Numbered from the stretch's first letter, positions 33,940 through 43,480 are shown. The stretch: 64,000 bases of DNA from Flavobacteriaceae bacterium (GCA_021648755.1 JAKISG010000003.1:62001-126000), one strand, 5' to 3'. The notes: generated by a model from the sequence alone, not told the origin. Translations and numbers: made by a program.

Positions 33940-35127
33940 ATGAAAAATATTTTTAAAATTAGCTTATTGGTACTCATCATCGCGCAATTTTCATGTAAAA
34001 ATGATGATGATATTCAAATTGATATTGATACCGATGGTGATGGTATTTATGACGCTATTGAAATAGATAACGGAACAGATAAAAATGACCCCTGTGACCC
34101 TCAACAAGAAGCTGGTTATACAGACTATGATGCTACTAATGCTATTTGGTCTAATGCAAATTGTGATGATGATAGTATTTTAAATGGTGATGAAATTGCA
34201 AATGGTACTAATCCGTATATAGACAATACATCTTATGCTGTAGCAGAATTACTTCCGAATTTATCAGAACTGAATCTTTTTAAAGGTCTAATGTCAAATA
34301 TTGAGCCCATAGAGACTGTACATGTTTTTGATTTACAAACGTCTTTATATACTGATTATGCTAAAAAGATAAGATTTATTTCTATCCCGAAAGATGAGAA
34401 TATGGTTTATAATGGTGCGGGTCTTCCTATTTACCCAAACAATACTATTCTTACAAAAACTTTTTATTATTTAAACGATGAAAGAGATGAATCATTAGGT
34501 AAAAAAATAATTGAGACAAGGGTATTAATTAAAAAAGCAGGTATTTGGGAAATTGGTAATTATATTTGGAATGATGAACAAACAGATGCTGTACGAGATG
34601 AATCAGGCACTACTTTACCGATAACTTGGATAAATAATGAAGGTATTGAGAGGTCATTTACTTATGAAGTACCAGATTATGCCGCATGTGTTAAATGTCA
34701 TGAAAATAACGGGACAAGAATGCCGATTGGACCAAAAATTAGAAATATAAATGTTGGAAATCAATTGCAACATTATATAGATTTAGGTTTATTAACAAAT
34801 GCACCAGCAGTTTCTGAAATTACTAAATTACCAAACTGGGAAGATGATGACACATATAGTCTAGAAGAAAGAGGAAGAGCCTACTTAGATGTTAATTGTG
34901 CTCATTGCCATCAAACTGGTGGTTTTTTTAATGTTAATTTTTTTGATAGTTTTGACCTTCGGTTTGAATTACTATTTGATGATACTAATATTGCTAATGT
35001 AAAAGATAATATTAATATCAGAATGTCTTTAGACCCAAGTAGCGAATATGTAATGCCACAAATTGGTACTGCTATTAGACACGAAGAGGGTTATGCCCTA
35101 ATGCTTGAATATGTAAATTCTTTATGA
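33940..35127 (+). CDS. Diheme c-type cytochrome lipoprotein with calcium-type repeats
   Basis: A 395-residue lipoprotein (MKNIFKISLLVLIIAQFSC lipobox). Residues about 25-85 carry acidic Asp-rich repeats (DTDGDGIYDAIEIDNGTD, NCDDDSILNGDEIANGT) like thrombospondin type 3 calcium sites. The remaining part contains two heme c attachment motifs: CVKCH at 250 and CAHCH at 320, the latter in YLDVNCAHCHQTGG. The arrangement resembles the SO2930-like diheme cytochromes. It would sit at the envelope and transfer electrons or act on a periplasmic substrate. ATG 33940 is preferred to the TTG at 33931 because it gives a clean signal peptide. Confidence 0.75.
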   Translation: MKNIFKISLLVLIIAQFSCKNDDDIQIDIDTDGDGIYDAIEIDNGTDKNDPCDPQQEAGYTDYDATNAIWSNANCDDDSILNGDEIANGTNPYIDNTSYAVAELLPNLSELNLFKGLMSNIEPIETVHVFDLQTSLYTDYAKKIRFISIPKDENMVYNGAGLPIYPNNTILTKTFYYLNDERDESLGKKIIETRVLIKKAGIWEIGNYIWNDEQTDAVRDESGTTLPITWINNEGIERSFTYEVPDYAACVKCHENNGTRMPIGPKIRNINVGNQLQHYIDLGLLTNAPAVSEITKLPNWEDDDTYSLEERGRAYLDVNCAHCHQTGGFFNVNFFDSFDLRFELLFDDTNIANVKDNINIRMSLDPSSEYVMPQIGTAIRHEEGYALMLEYVNSL

Positions 35128-35175
35128 CAATAGAAAGTAAAATTACTGAAAGACTCCCTATTAGTTGAATTTAAT

Positions 35176-36021
35176 TTAATAATCGCCTAAAGTCTCTGCG
35201 TTTTGAGCAAGACCGATTGCTAATTGCTCATCAGAAGGTGCCTTACCATGCCAAGCATGAGTACCCATCATAAAATCAACACCATTACCCATCTTTGTAT
35301 GTAATAATATACAGATTGGTTTTCCGCTACCTGTTAAAGATTTTGCTTTAGTTAATCCTTTTTTTATAGCATCTATATCGTTTCCTTCAAAAATATCTAA
35401 AACAGACCAACCAAAAGCTTCAAATTTTAACCTTAAATCTCCTAAAGGCAAGACATCATCAGTTGCGCCATCAATTTGTGCCTTATTATAATCTATTGTC
35501 GCAATTAAATTGTCAATTTTTTTTCCTGCAGCATACATTGTAGATTCCCAAATTTGACCTTCTTGTAATTCACCATCACCATGTAAAGAATACACAATAC
35601 CCTTATCATTATTTAGTTTTTTTGCTTGTGCAGCGCCAATAGCCACAGACATGCCTTGACCTAATGAACCTGCAGACATTCTAATACCAGGCAAACCTTC
35701 ATATGTGGTTGGGTGTCCTTGCAAGCGGGTTCCTAACTTTCTAAAAGTTGCTAATTCTTTTACTGGAAAAAACCCACTTCTAGCCAAAACACTATAAATT
35801 ACGGGTGAAATATGACCATTTGATAAAAAGAAAAGATCTTCACCTTCACCATTCATATTAAAAACTGAAGAATAATTTAAAACTTCTTGATATAATATGG
35901 TAAGAAATTCGGCACAACCTAAAGAGCCTCCTGGATGACCAGAATTTACAGCATGTACCATCCTAATAATATCACGTCTTACTTGTGTTGTGAAATCTTT
36001 TAATTCTTGAGTTGTAGCCAT
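35176..36021 (-). CDS. Transketolase, N-terminal (thiamine-diphosphate binding) subunit
   Basis: A 281-residue protein equal to the first half of transketolase. It shows AVNSGHPGGSLGCAEFLTILY, FFLSNGHISPVIYSVLA, GSLGQGMSVAIGAAQAKK, LHGDGELQEGQIWE (the GDG cofactor motif) and DNLIATIDYNKAQIDG. Split transketolases have a second gene for the pyrimidine-binding and C-terminal domains, normally right behind this one. Here the next genes are an oppositely oriented cytochrome and, upstream, a protease. The partner is not in the window. ATG 36021 (MATTQ) is used; the longer TTG at 36042 lies inside the promoter element. Confidence 0.9.
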   Translation of the reverse strand: MATTQELKDFTTQVRRDIIRMVHAVNSGHPGGSLGCAEFLTILYQEVLNYSSVFNMNGEGEDLFFLSNGHISPVIYSVLARSGFFPVKELATFRKLGTRLQGHPTTYEGLPGIRMSAGSLGQGMSVAIGAAQAKKLNNDKGIVYSLHGDGELQEGQIWESTMYAAGKKIDNLIATIDYNKAQIDGATDDVLPLGDLRLKFEAFGWSVLDIFEGNDIDAIKKGLTKAKSLTGSGKPICILLHTKMGNGVDFMMGTHAWHGKAPSDEQLAIGLAQNAETLGDY

Positions 36022-36039
36022 TGTAGAAATATTTAAAAA

Positions 36040-36047
36040 CAAAAATA
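36040..36047 (-). promoter_or_regulatory. Promoter -7 element (TATTTTTG) of the transketolase gene
   Basis: TAnnTTTG match on the minus strand 18 bases before ATG 36021; it overlaps the alternative TTG start. Confidence 0.55.
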
Positions 36048-36112
36048 CAAAAGCCTAAAAGTAAAATTGATTTTTTAAAACCGATTTATAGTTAAATTAT
36101 CAACAATTCTAT

Positions 36113-37423
36113 TTAATAAATATCTTTTAATTTAAATGTAAAAGTATATGGGTAACCGTTTCTATCAATAAGTAATTTTATTTTACTCCCATCTTTATTT
36201 GCTAATTTTTGTATTAATTGTTGTAATGTGTATTCATAAACTGGTTTTCCATTAATTTTTAATAAGATATCATTCTCTTTAAGCCCAGCAATTGCTGTTG
36301 TTGAACCTGGTCTTACCAAAGAAATAATATATGAATTTTTAAAAGTAAAATTATAGGCGTAACTAGTAATAATACCTTCCTCTTTTCTGCTAAATGTAGT
36401 TATAGCTTTTGCTTCTTTTATTAACATTCTACCATTATAAATTATTTCTAAACCGCTTTTATTATAATAAAAAGGTTTTTTAAAATTACGGTTAGATTTT
36501 AATGTAATTTTTTTATTTTTATAATCTAATGTAAGATGAAATCTTTTTAAAATTTCTGAACCAAGCGTACCATTTCTATTTAGACTTTTATTTAGAAAAT
36601 AAACAGAAGATGAGTCTGGGTAAGAAACAATAAGGTTTTTAAATTTATAATCGCCTATTTTAAATTTAGTTACTTTTGCTCTTTTGCCAAAAATATTACC
36701 ACTCAAACCTTTTCCTAAAAATTCATAAGTATTTTTCTTTGAAATTTTAATTTTTTTAAGACTCTCTTCAAATAACCACAATGCTTCACCTGCACCAGAA
36801 TCGATTAATAGTCTTACAGGTATTAACCCTTTATCAGAACTCACATAAGAATCAATGTAAGGTTTTCTGTTTTGAAATAATAAATCAAAATCTGTACATT
36901 TTTTACATTTTCTCTTTTTGTAATACTCAGGTTTTGTTATTTTAATACTCTTTTTAATATAATTTATTTCTACAACAAAATCTTTTAGAAAATCTGTACC
37001 AATTAATCCATTTATATCAACACCCATTCTTGCAGAGAAATCAAATTGTTTATTTAGAATTAAATAGATTTCAAAATTTGGACAAATAATATTTTTTAAT
37101 CTAAAAAGATTGTTTTTAGAATATATTGCATTAAAATAGTTGCCGTTACCTAACCCTTTTATTTGAATTTTTTTTGTCTGATTTAACGAAATAGAATCTT
37201 TAGAGACGACATTAAATAATAAAGATTTAGAAACGCCTGTATCTAAAATAAATGCGAGTTCTTGTCCGTTTAATTTAATAGGTAATATAATTAAGTTATT
37301 AACTAATTTAAAAGGAATTGTAACTGATTTCTTTTTGCCTATAATATTAAAATTACTTTGTGCATTAGAAGGGTTTATTGCTATAATTAAAATAATAAAA
37401 AAAGAAAAAATAATTTTATCCAT
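36113..37423 (-). CDS. Retropepsin-like aspartyl protease with PDZ domain
   Basis: A 436-residue exported protein with signal peptide (IIFSFFIILIIAINPSNAQ). Two aspartyl protease half-sites are present: FILDTGVSKSLLF at about residue 58 and LLIDSGAGEALWLF at about 205, each followed by a conserved Gly-rich segment (GTDFLKDFVVEI and GSEILKRFHLTLD). Residues about 370-436 form a PDZ domain (ISLVRPGSTTAIAGLKENDILLKINGKPV in parts). It belongs to the Bacteroidota family of clan AA proteases with a C-terminal PDZ, probably periplasmic. Substrate unknown. Confidence 0.85.
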   Translation of the reverse strand: MDKIIFSFFIILIIAINPSNAQSNFNIIGKKKSVTIPFKLVNNLIILPIKLNGQELAFILDTGVSKSLLFNVVSKDSISLNQTKKIQIKGLGNGNYFNAIYSKNNLFRLKNIICPNFEIYLILNKQFDFSARMGVDINGLIGTDFLKDFVVEINYIKKSIKITKPEYYKKRKCKKCTDFDLLFQNRKPYIDSYVSSDKGLIPVRLLIDSGAGEALWLFEESLKKIKISKKNTYEFLGKGLSGNIFGKRAKVTKFKIGDYKFKNLIVSYPDSSSVYFLNKSLNRNGTLGSEILKRFHLTLDYKNKKITLKSNRNFKKPFYYNKSGLEIIYNGRMLIKEAKAITTFSRKEEGIITSYAYNFTFKNSYIISLVRPGSTTAIAGLKENDILLKINGKPVYEYTLQQLIQKLANKDGSKIKLLIDRNGYPYTFTFKLKDIY

Positions 37424-37510
37424 ATATAGTAAATTAATAAATAATTTGTTTTAAAATTAATAAATTTTTAACATTAAAATAGAATTTAACTAACATTGTA
37501 AAATTAAATA

Positions 37511-37518
37511 TATTTTTG
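37511..37518 (+). promoter_or_regulatory. Promoter -7 element (TATTTTTG)
   Basis: TAnnTTTG match 32 bases before the aminotransferase ATG; a second TTTTTG run follows closely. Confidence 0.5.
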
Positions 37519-37550
37519 CATTTTTGCACTCTAAATAAAGCACAAATAAC

Positions 37551-38741
37551 ATGCCTAAAATTTCTAATAAAGGATTAAAAATGCCAGAATCACCAATACG
37601 AAAGTTGGTGCCATTTGCAGAAAACGCAAAAAAAAAAGGTAATCATGTATATCATTTAAACATAGGTCAACCAGATATTAAAACACCACAAATTGCCTTA
37701 AATGCCGTTCAAAAAAGCGAGTTAGAAGTGTTGGCTTATGCACGCTCTGAGGGTTCTGAAATTTATCGTAAAAAATTAGTTGATTATTACAAAAGTAAAA
37801 ATATTATGGTTACTGCAAATGATATTGTAGTTACAACAGGTGGCTCTGAAGCCTTATTTTTTACCATAGGTAGTATTACCGATTTTGGTGATGAACTAAT
37901 TATTCCAGAGCCATTTTACGCAAATTACAATGGCTTTTCTATTGCCAATGGCGTTATTATAAAACCAGTAGTTTCAACTATTGAAAAAGGATTTTCTCTG
38001 CCAAATATAGATGTCTTTGAAAATCAAATAACGACTAAAACAAAGGCAATTATTATTTGTAATCCTGGAAACCCAACAGGTTACTTATATACTAAAGAAG
38101 AAATTAAAAAATTAGCAACTTTAGTTTTAAAGCATGATATATTTTTAATTGCAGATGAAGTTTACCGTGAATTTGTTTATGATGGGTTAAAGCATCATTC
38201 TGTTATGAGTGAAACAGGCTTAGAGAATCATGCTATTTTAATAGATTCTGTTTCTAAAAGATACAGTATGTGTGGTGCTAGAATTGGCTGTGTAGTTTCT
38301 AAAAACAAAGACTTAATAGCAACAGTATTAAAATATGCACAAGCAAGATTAAGCCCACCAACTTTTTCTTTAATTGCTAGCGAAGCAGCACTAGATACAC
38401 CACAAAGTTATTTTGATGCTGTAATTGAAGAATATGTAAGTAGAAGAAATATATTAATTACTGAATTACAAAAAATAGCTAATATTAAAATTTCTAAGCC
38501 TAAAGGTGCCTTTTATTTAATTGTTGCATTGCCAATTAAAGATGCAGATCATTTTGCACAATGGATTTTAGAAAATTTCCAAGACAATGATGAGACAGTG
38601 ATGTTTGCTCCTGCTAGTGGATTTTATTCTACAAAAAACGCTGGTAAGAATCAAATTAGAATTGCTTATGTATTAAAAAAAGAAGATTTAATTAGAGCAG
38701 TTACAATTTTAAAATTAGCACTATTAGCATATAAAAGTTAA
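37551..38741 (+). CDS. PLP-dependent class I/II aminotransferase
   Basis: A 396-residue fold type I aminotransferase. Markers are SPIRKLVPFAENAKKKG, LNIGQPDIKTPQ, VTTGGSEALFFT, IICNPGNPTGYLY, FLIADEVYREFVYDG and the PLP lysine in DSVSKRYSMCGARIGC (about residue 233), ending with an Arg in NQIRIAY. It resembles aspartate-like aminotransferases of subgroup I-gamma, but the amino-acid substrate cannot be decided by reading. A DUF6495-like gene starts eight bases later and is probably co-transcribed. Confidence 0.9.
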   Translation: MPKISNKGLKMPESPIRKLVPFAENAKKKGNHVYHLNIGQPDIKTPQIALNAVQKSELEVLAYARSEGSEIYRKKLVDYYKSKNIMVTANDIVVTTGGSEALFFTIGSITDFGDELIIPEPFYANYNGFSIANGVIIKPVVSTIEKGFSLPNIDVFENQITTKTKAIIICNPGNPTGYLYTKEEIKKLATLVLKHDIFLIADEVYREFVYDGLKHHSVMSETGLENHAILIDSVSKRYSMCGARIGCVVSKNKDLIATVLKYAQARLSPPTFSLIASEAALDTPQSYFDAVIEEYVSRRNILITELQKIANIKISKPKGAFYLIVALPIKDADHFAQWILENFQDNDETVMFAPASGFYSTKNAGKNQIRIAYVLKKEDLIRAVTILKLALLAYKS

Positions 38742-38751
38742 TTAGAAAATG

Positions 38752-39222
38752 ATGAAGTACAGACAACTTACTACAGAACAATTAAATGAAATGCATAAAG
38801 AGTTTGCAGTCTTTTTAGCAAGTCAAAAAATTGATGCTACAAAATGGCAAGAAATTAAAGATACTAAACCAAAAAGGGTAGAAGAAGCACTAAATTTATT
38901 TAGTGATTTAGTTTGGGAAAAAGTATTAAGTAAAACAAAATATTTAAGTAATTTATCCAAAAAAAACCTTAATTTATTTAGATGTGATACAGAAAGTATT
39001 CATAGAATTGTAATTAAATGTTCTAAAGAAAATTTTGACTTTTCTAAAAAAGAAGATTATAAGTGGTTTATTAATAATTCAAAAGACACATCGCTTTCTT
39101 ATTTTAAAGGACAAAAATCCTATTTTAAAGAAAATAATTTAGAAATATTTGAACTAATAGAAAAAGGATGTGTAATTACTAATGGAGATTTATACGAATC
39201 TGTTTTTAAAATTATTGATTGA
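38752..39222 (+). CDS. DUF6495-like protein
   Basis: A 156-residue cytosolic protein starting MKYRQLTTEQLNEMHKEFA, with QKIDATKWQEIKDTKP and VEEALNLFSDLVWEKVL. These blocks match what I recall as DUF6495, a small Bacteroidota family of unknown function. Residues about 60-120 are Ser/Lys/Phe rich (TKYLSNLSKKNLNLFRCD, SYFKGQKSYFKENNLEIF). An ATG three bases earlier (38749) is equally possible. It follows the aminotransferase at once. Confidence 0.7.
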   Translation: MKYRQLTTEQLNEMHKEFAVFLASQKIDATKWQEIKDTKPKRVEEALNLFSDLVWEKVLSKTKYLSNLSKKNLNLFRCDTESIHRIVIKCSKENFDFSKKEDYKWFINNSKDTSLSYFKGQKSYFKENNLEIFELIEKGCVITNGDLYESVFKIID

Positions 39223-39367
39223 TTTTTTTCTTTAAGAAAGAAACACAATTCGTAATAATCAAAATCTATTTTTCAGTCTATATTTTTTGATTTTACAAGT
39301 ATAATTTTAATAAATAACACTATAAATAAAAATAATAATTGTAAAAATACTTTGACAAATTAATTGT

Positions 39368-39375
39368 TATCTTTG
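39368..39375 (+). promoter_or_regulatory. Promoter -7 element (TATCTTTG) of trxA
   Basis: A textbook TAnnTTTG element, with TTG 13 bases upstream of it and the thioredoxin ATG 37 bases downstream. Confidence 0.65.
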
Positions 39376-39411
39376 TGATGATAAATAATTAAGAATTAAA
39401 ATAAATAAAAA

Positions 39412-39729
39412 ATGACATTAGAAATTACAGACGCTACTTTTGAGGAGGTAGTATTAAAATCAGATAAACCAGTATTAGTAGATTTTTGGGCTGCTTGGTG
39501 TGGGCCTTGTAGAATGTTAATTCCGATTGTAGAAGATTTAAGTAAAGAGTTTGAGGGTAGGGCAGTAGTTGGCAAAGTTGATATTGTAGCAAATCAAGAG
39601 TTTGCAGCAAAATATGGTGTGAGAAACATACCTACTGTATTAATTTTTAAAGAAGGTAAAGTTGCTGAAAAGCAAGTAGGTGTAGCACCAAAAAAAACAT
39701 ATGCTACAAAATTAGAAGGCTTATTATAA
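39412..39729 (+). CDS. trxA: Thioredoxin
   Basis: A 105-residue thioredoxin with the redox site WCGPC (Cys30 and Cys33) in DFWAAWCGPCRML, then VGKVDIVANQEFAAKYGVRNIPTVLIFK with the cis-Pro. Length and motifs are those of a cytosolic Trx that reduces protein disulfides. The matching reductase gene lies at 62374-63321. It is monocistronic: a strong promoter lies before it and a terminator after it. Confidence 0.96.
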   Translation: MTLEITDATFEEVVLKSDKPVLVDFWAAWCGPCRMLIPIVEDLSKEFEGRAVVGKVDIVANQEFAAKYGVRNIPTVLIFKEGKVAEKQVGVAPKKTYATKLEGLL

Positions 39730-39747
39730 CAGATTTTAAAAAAAATT

Positions 39748-39773
39748 AAAAAGGTTTGGTCTGAACCTTTTTA
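39748..39773 (+). terminator. Terminator of trxA
   Basis: AAAAAGGTT / AACCTTTTT 9-bp stem with a 7-base loop, 19 bases past the trxA stop, followed by a T-rich tract. Confidence 0.75.
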
Positions 39774-39787
39774 TTTAAAAATTTGAT

Positions 39788-40711
39788 ATGCAATTATCTG
39801 AAACTAACAACAGTAATAGGATTAAAAACTTAGAATTACTTGCTAGACAAGTTGTCGAGGGTTTCATTACAGGTATGCATAAAAGTCCATTTCATGGTTT
39901 CTCTGTAGAGTTTGCAGAGCATAGGCTATATAATAAAGGGGAGAGTACTAAACATATAGATTGGAAATTATTTGCAAAAACAGATAAACTCTTTGTAAAG
40001 CGTTATGAAGAGGAAACAAATTTGCGCTGTCATATTATTGTAGATAATTCTGCTTCGATGCATTATCCAAAAATAAAGGCTCAAAGTATTTCTAACTTTA
40101 ATAAAATAGGATTTTCTGTAATTGCTGCAGCAGCACTTATAGAAATTTTAAAACGTCAACGAGATGCTTTTGGATTGAGTATTTACAGTGATAAGTACGA
40201 TTATTATTCGCCTTCAAAAGGTAGTGAGAGGCATCAAAGAATGTTACTAGAAAATTTAGAACAACTGCTAGATAAGAAGAATTCTAAAGAAACTAATACC
40301 TGTAAAATATTACATGAAATAGCAGAAAAAATACATAGACGCTCACTAATTTTTTTATTTACAGATATGTTTCAAGTTGCTAAAGATGATACAGAGTTGT
40401 TTGAGGCAATTCGACATTTAAAACATAATAAGCATGAATTGGTATTATTTCATACCTATGATAAAAAATATGAATTAGATTTTGACTTTGACGATAAGCC
40501 CAAAAAGTTTATTGATGTTGAAACAGGTGAAAAAATTAATTTATATGCTACACAAATTCAAGAAAATTATCAAAAAAAAGTAAAAGAATACTTTAAGAAT
40601 TTAAAAATGAAATGTATGCAATATAAAATAGATTATGTGCCAGTTGCTATAGATAAAGGCTTTGAACAAATCTTGATTTCATATTTAATAAGCAGAAAAA
40701 AATTTTTGTAA
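39788..40711 (+). CDS. DUF58 domain protein (von Willebrand A-like)
   Basis: A 307-residue cytosolic DUF58 protein. The signature GMHKSPFHGFSVEFAEHRLYNKGESTKHIDWKLFAKTD (read in parts near residues 30-65) is typical. A vWA-like core follows with a partial MIDAS motif (IIVDNSASMHYP) and FLFTDMFQ. Such proteins usually act with MoxR-type AAA ATPases in Bacteroidota gliding or aerotolerance-type (Bat) gene sets. Here no MoxR gene is adjacent in the window, so the partner must be elsewhere. It converges with the lhgO gene, 5 bases apart. Confidence 0.88.
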   Translation: MQLSETNNSNRIKNLELLARQVVEGFITGMHKSPFHGFSVEFAEHRLYNKGESTKHIDWKLFAKTDKLFVKRYEEETNLRCHIIVDNSASMHYPKIKAQSISNFNKIGFSVIAAAALIEILKRQRDAFGLSIYSDKYDYYSPSKGSERHQRMLLENLEQLLDKKNSKETNTCKILHEIAEKIHRRSLIFLFTDMFQVAKDDTELFEAIRHLKHNKHELVLFHTYDKKYELDFDFDDKPKKFIDVETGEKINLYATQIQENYQKKVKEYFKNLKMKCMQYKIDYVPVAIDKGFEQILISYLISRKKFL

Positions 40712-40716
40712 ATACT

Positions 40717-41928
40717 TTAGCAATTAATTATTTTAATAACAATTTCATCTGCAATTGCCATACAAGATGTAGCAGCAGGTGAAGGCGCATTTAGTACATG
40801 AATTGTACCCTTTTTTTCTTCGATTTTAAAATCATCAATCATATTTCCTTGTACATCTAATGCCTGTGCTCTAACTCCTGAACGAGCAATTTCAATATCA
40901 TTAAGTGTTAGTGTAGGCATCATTTTTTGTAGTGCTTTTAGGAATAATTTTTTTGAAAATGCACGTTTATACTCTGCTAAGCCTTTTCGCCAATGTTTCG
41001 CAAATAATTTCCAAGTACCTTTATAAGTTAAGGCTTCAAAAGTATCTTTTAAATTAAAACTTGTCGTTTTATAACCCTCTCTTTTAAAAGAAAAAACAGC
41101 ATTTGGTCCACATTCTACACCTCCTTGAATCATTTTAGTAAAATGTACTCCTAAAAACGGAAAATTTGAATCTGGTACTGGATAAACTAAACTTTTAATT
41201 TTATGTGCTGCCGCTTTGGTAAGTTTGTAATAATCTCCTCTAAAGCCAACAATTTTTAGGTCTAATTTTACATTGTCTTTTTTTGCACTTCTATCCGATT
41301 GTAAACCTGTACAAAAAATTAATTTTTCGGTTGTAAAAATTCCTTGACTTGTTAAAATAGTTTTTAATTGTTCTAAATTAGAAGAGGTTTTACCTACTCT
41401 ACAAGATAGAATTAACTTACTTTTTGGATTAATTTTAGTAATTAATTCCGCAAATTTTTCAGCAACCTTTACATAATTTATAATTCCTGCAGTTGGCACC
41501 CAAATGGATTTAATGGCTTCAATAAAAGGTTCTTTTTCTTTGGTTTCTTGCTTGTTGAGATAACAAATCCCTTTGGTTTTATTTTGTAATCCTTTTTGAT
41601 AGATTATAGCTAATAATGGTATTTCTTCTTTAGTTGTAGCTACAATTATTTTTCCGCAAATATCGATGTCAATTTCGTTTTTTTTTGCAAATGCAACAAT
41701 TTGGTCTCTACCATTTTTACAATTTTTAGCCTTATAAGAATCTGGCGTATAATAAATACCTGAATGTAAAACACCTGAATTTCTTCCTGTTTGATGTTTG
41801 CCAATAGCATCTTCTTTTTCAAGAATTGCTATTGCTTTATTTGGAAATTTTAATTGTAACTTATAGGCTGTTGCCAGACCAACAATTCCTGCTCCTACTA
41901 TAATGAAATCAAATTTATTTTTAGACAC
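40717..41928 (-). CDS. lhgO: L-2-hydroxyglutarate oxidase
   Basis: A 403-residue FAD-dependent oxidoreductase of the DAO/LhgO family. The FAD site is FIIVGAGIVGLATAYKLQ, then LEKEDAIGKHQTGRNSGVLHSGIYYTPDS (read in parts), which is characteristic of L-2-hydroxyglutarate oxidases. VGFRGDYYKL and RSGVRAQALD are further family blocks. It oxidises L-2-hydroxyglutarate to 2-oxoglutarate, repairing a side product of metabolism and feeding electrons to the membrane. The length is normal. It is 56 bases downstream of guaB on the same strand. Confidence 0.9.
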   Translation of the reverse strand: MSKNKFDFIIVGAGIVGLATAYKLQLKFPNKAIAILEKEDAIGKHQTGRNSGVLHSGIYYTPDSYKAKNCKNGRDQIVAFAKKNEIDIDICGKIIVATTKEEIPLLAIIYQKGLQNKTKGICYLNKQETKEKEPFIEAIKSIWVPTAGIINYVKVAEKFAELITKINPKSKLILSCRVGKTSSNLEQLKTILTSQGIFTTEKLIFCTGLQSDRSAKKDNVKLDLKIVGFRGDYYKLTKAAAHKIKSLVYPVPDSNFPFLGVHFTKMIQGGVECGPNAVFSFKREGYKTTSFNLKDTFEALTYKGTWKLFAKHWRKGLAEYKRAFSKKLFLKALQKMMPTLTLNDIEIARSGVRAQALDVQGNMIDDFKIEEKKGTIHVLNAPSPAATSCMAIADEIVIKIINC

Positions 41929-41984
41929 AGATTTTGTGATTTTTTTTACGAATAAGACGAATAAGACATAAGTTTACAAAAGTA

Positions 41985-43451
41985 TTATCGCCTACTATAG
42001 TTAGGTGCTTCTTTTGTAATGGTAATAGAATGCGGGTGGCTTTCATGCATACCTGCTGTAGTAATTTTTACAAACTTGGCTTGTTTTTGCGCGGCTATAG
42101 TTTTTGCTCCACAGTAGCCCATACCAGCTCTTAAACCACCGATAAACTGATGCATAGTTTCTTTTAAATCTCCTTTATAAGCTACTCGCCCAACAATGCC
42201 TTCAGGTACTAATTTAATATCTTCTTCTACATCTTGAAAATAGCGATCTTTTGATCCTTTTTTCATAGCTTCTATGGAGCCCATACCTCGATATGATTTA
42301 AATTTTCTTCCTTCAAAAATAATAGTTTCACCTGGAGATTCTTTTGTTCCAGCTAATAGAGAACCTAGCATAACACAATCTGCTCCTGCAGCAATTGCTT
42401 TAGAAATATCACCTGTATATTTAATGCCACCATCTGCAATTACAGGCACTCCTGTTTCTTTTAATGCATTTGAGACTTCTATTATTGCAGAAAGTTGTGG
42501 AAAACCAACACCTGCAACAATTCTAGTTGTACAAATTGATCCTGGACCAATACCTACTTTAACAGCATCTGCTCCAGCCTTAACTAAAAACTTTGCTGCT
42601 TCTGCGGTGGCAATATTACCAACAATAATATCAGTTTTTGGAAATTTACTTTTTAATATTTTTAAAATAGAGGCTACTCCTTTTGAATGTCCATGTGCTG
42701 TATCAACAACTAAAGCATCTGCCCCTGCTTTTATTAATTTTTCAGCCCTCTCTAAGGAGTCTCCAGAGACTCCAATTGCTGCAGCTACCCGTAACCTACC
42801 AAAACTGTCTTTGTTGGCGTTTGGGTTTTCGCTTACTTTAATAATATCACGGTAGGTTATTAATCCTACCAGTTTATTTTGCGCATCGACTACTGGTAAC
42901 TTTTCAATTTTATAGTTTTGTAAAATTTTTTCTGCTTGCGCTAAAGAAGTCCCTTTTTTTGTAGTAATAAGGTTTTCTTTAGTCATTACCTCATCAATTT
43001 GTTTGTTTAATTCAGTTTCAAAACGCAAATCTCTATTGGTAATAATTCCAATAAGTTCCCCTTTATCATTAACTACTGGTATTCCTCCTATTTTATATTT
43101 TTGCATCAATTCTTTCGCATCAAAAACAGTAGCCTCTTTTTTTACTGTAATTGGATCTATAATCATACCTGCTTCTGATCGTTTTACTTTAATGACTTCT
43201 TTAGCTTGATTGTCTATACTCATGCTTTTATGCAAAACACCGATGCCGCCTTCACGAGCCATTGCTATTGCCATAGAAGCTTCGGTAACAGTATCCATCG
43301 CCGCTGAAATAACAGGTACATTAATACTTATATTTTTTGTTAATTTAGACTTTATAGAAACTTGATGTGGTAATATTTCTGAATATGATGGTATAAGTAA
43401 AACATCATCGTAAGTTAAGCCTTCGTCAAAAATTTTATTGGAGTTTAACAT
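41985..43451 (-). CDS. guaB: Inosine-5'-monophosphate dehydrogenase
   Basis: A 488-residue IMPDH that converts IMP to XMP, the committed step to GMP. The barrel starts with GLTYDDVLLIPSYSEILP. Two CBS domains are inserted at about 95-210 (IVNDKGELIGIITNRDLRF, VVDAQNKLVGLITYRDI), and these bind regulatory nucleotides. The catalytic loop has KVGIGPGSICTTRIVAGVG, with the nucleophilic Cys, then GGIKYTGDISKAIAAGADCVM and GMGSIEAM. The C-terminal flap and K+ site are intact. The length is usual. Confidence 0.97.
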   Translation of the reverse strand: MLNSNKIFDEGLTYDDVLLIPSYSEILPHQVSIKSKLTKNISINVPVISAAMDTVTEASMAIAMAREGGIGVLHKSMSIDNQAKEVIKVKRSEAGMIIDPITVKKEATVFDAKELMQKYKIGGIPVVNDKGELIGIITNRDLRFETELNKQIDEVMTKENLITTKKGTSLAQAEKILQNYKIEKLPVVDAQNKLVGLITYRDIIKVSENPNANKDSFGRLRVAAAIGVSGDSLERAEKLIKAGADALVVDTAHGHSKGVASILKILKSKFPKTDIIVGNIATAEAAKFLVKAGADAVKVGIGPGSICTTRIVAGVGFPQLSAIIEVSNALKETGVPVIADGGIKYTGDISKAIAAGADCVMLGSLLAGTKESPGETIIFEGRKFKSYRGMGSIEAMKKGSKDRYFQDVEEDIKLVPEGIVGRVAYKGDLKETMHQFIGGLRAGMGYCGAKTIAAQKQAKFVKITTAGMHESHPHSITITKEAPNYSRR

Positions 43452-43480
43452 GTTGCAATTAGTTAAGAATTAATTGCGTA

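Noticed and set aside
42274..42855. 193-codon plus-strand frame antisense to guaB
   Set aside because: Shadow of a conserved IMPDH coding region.
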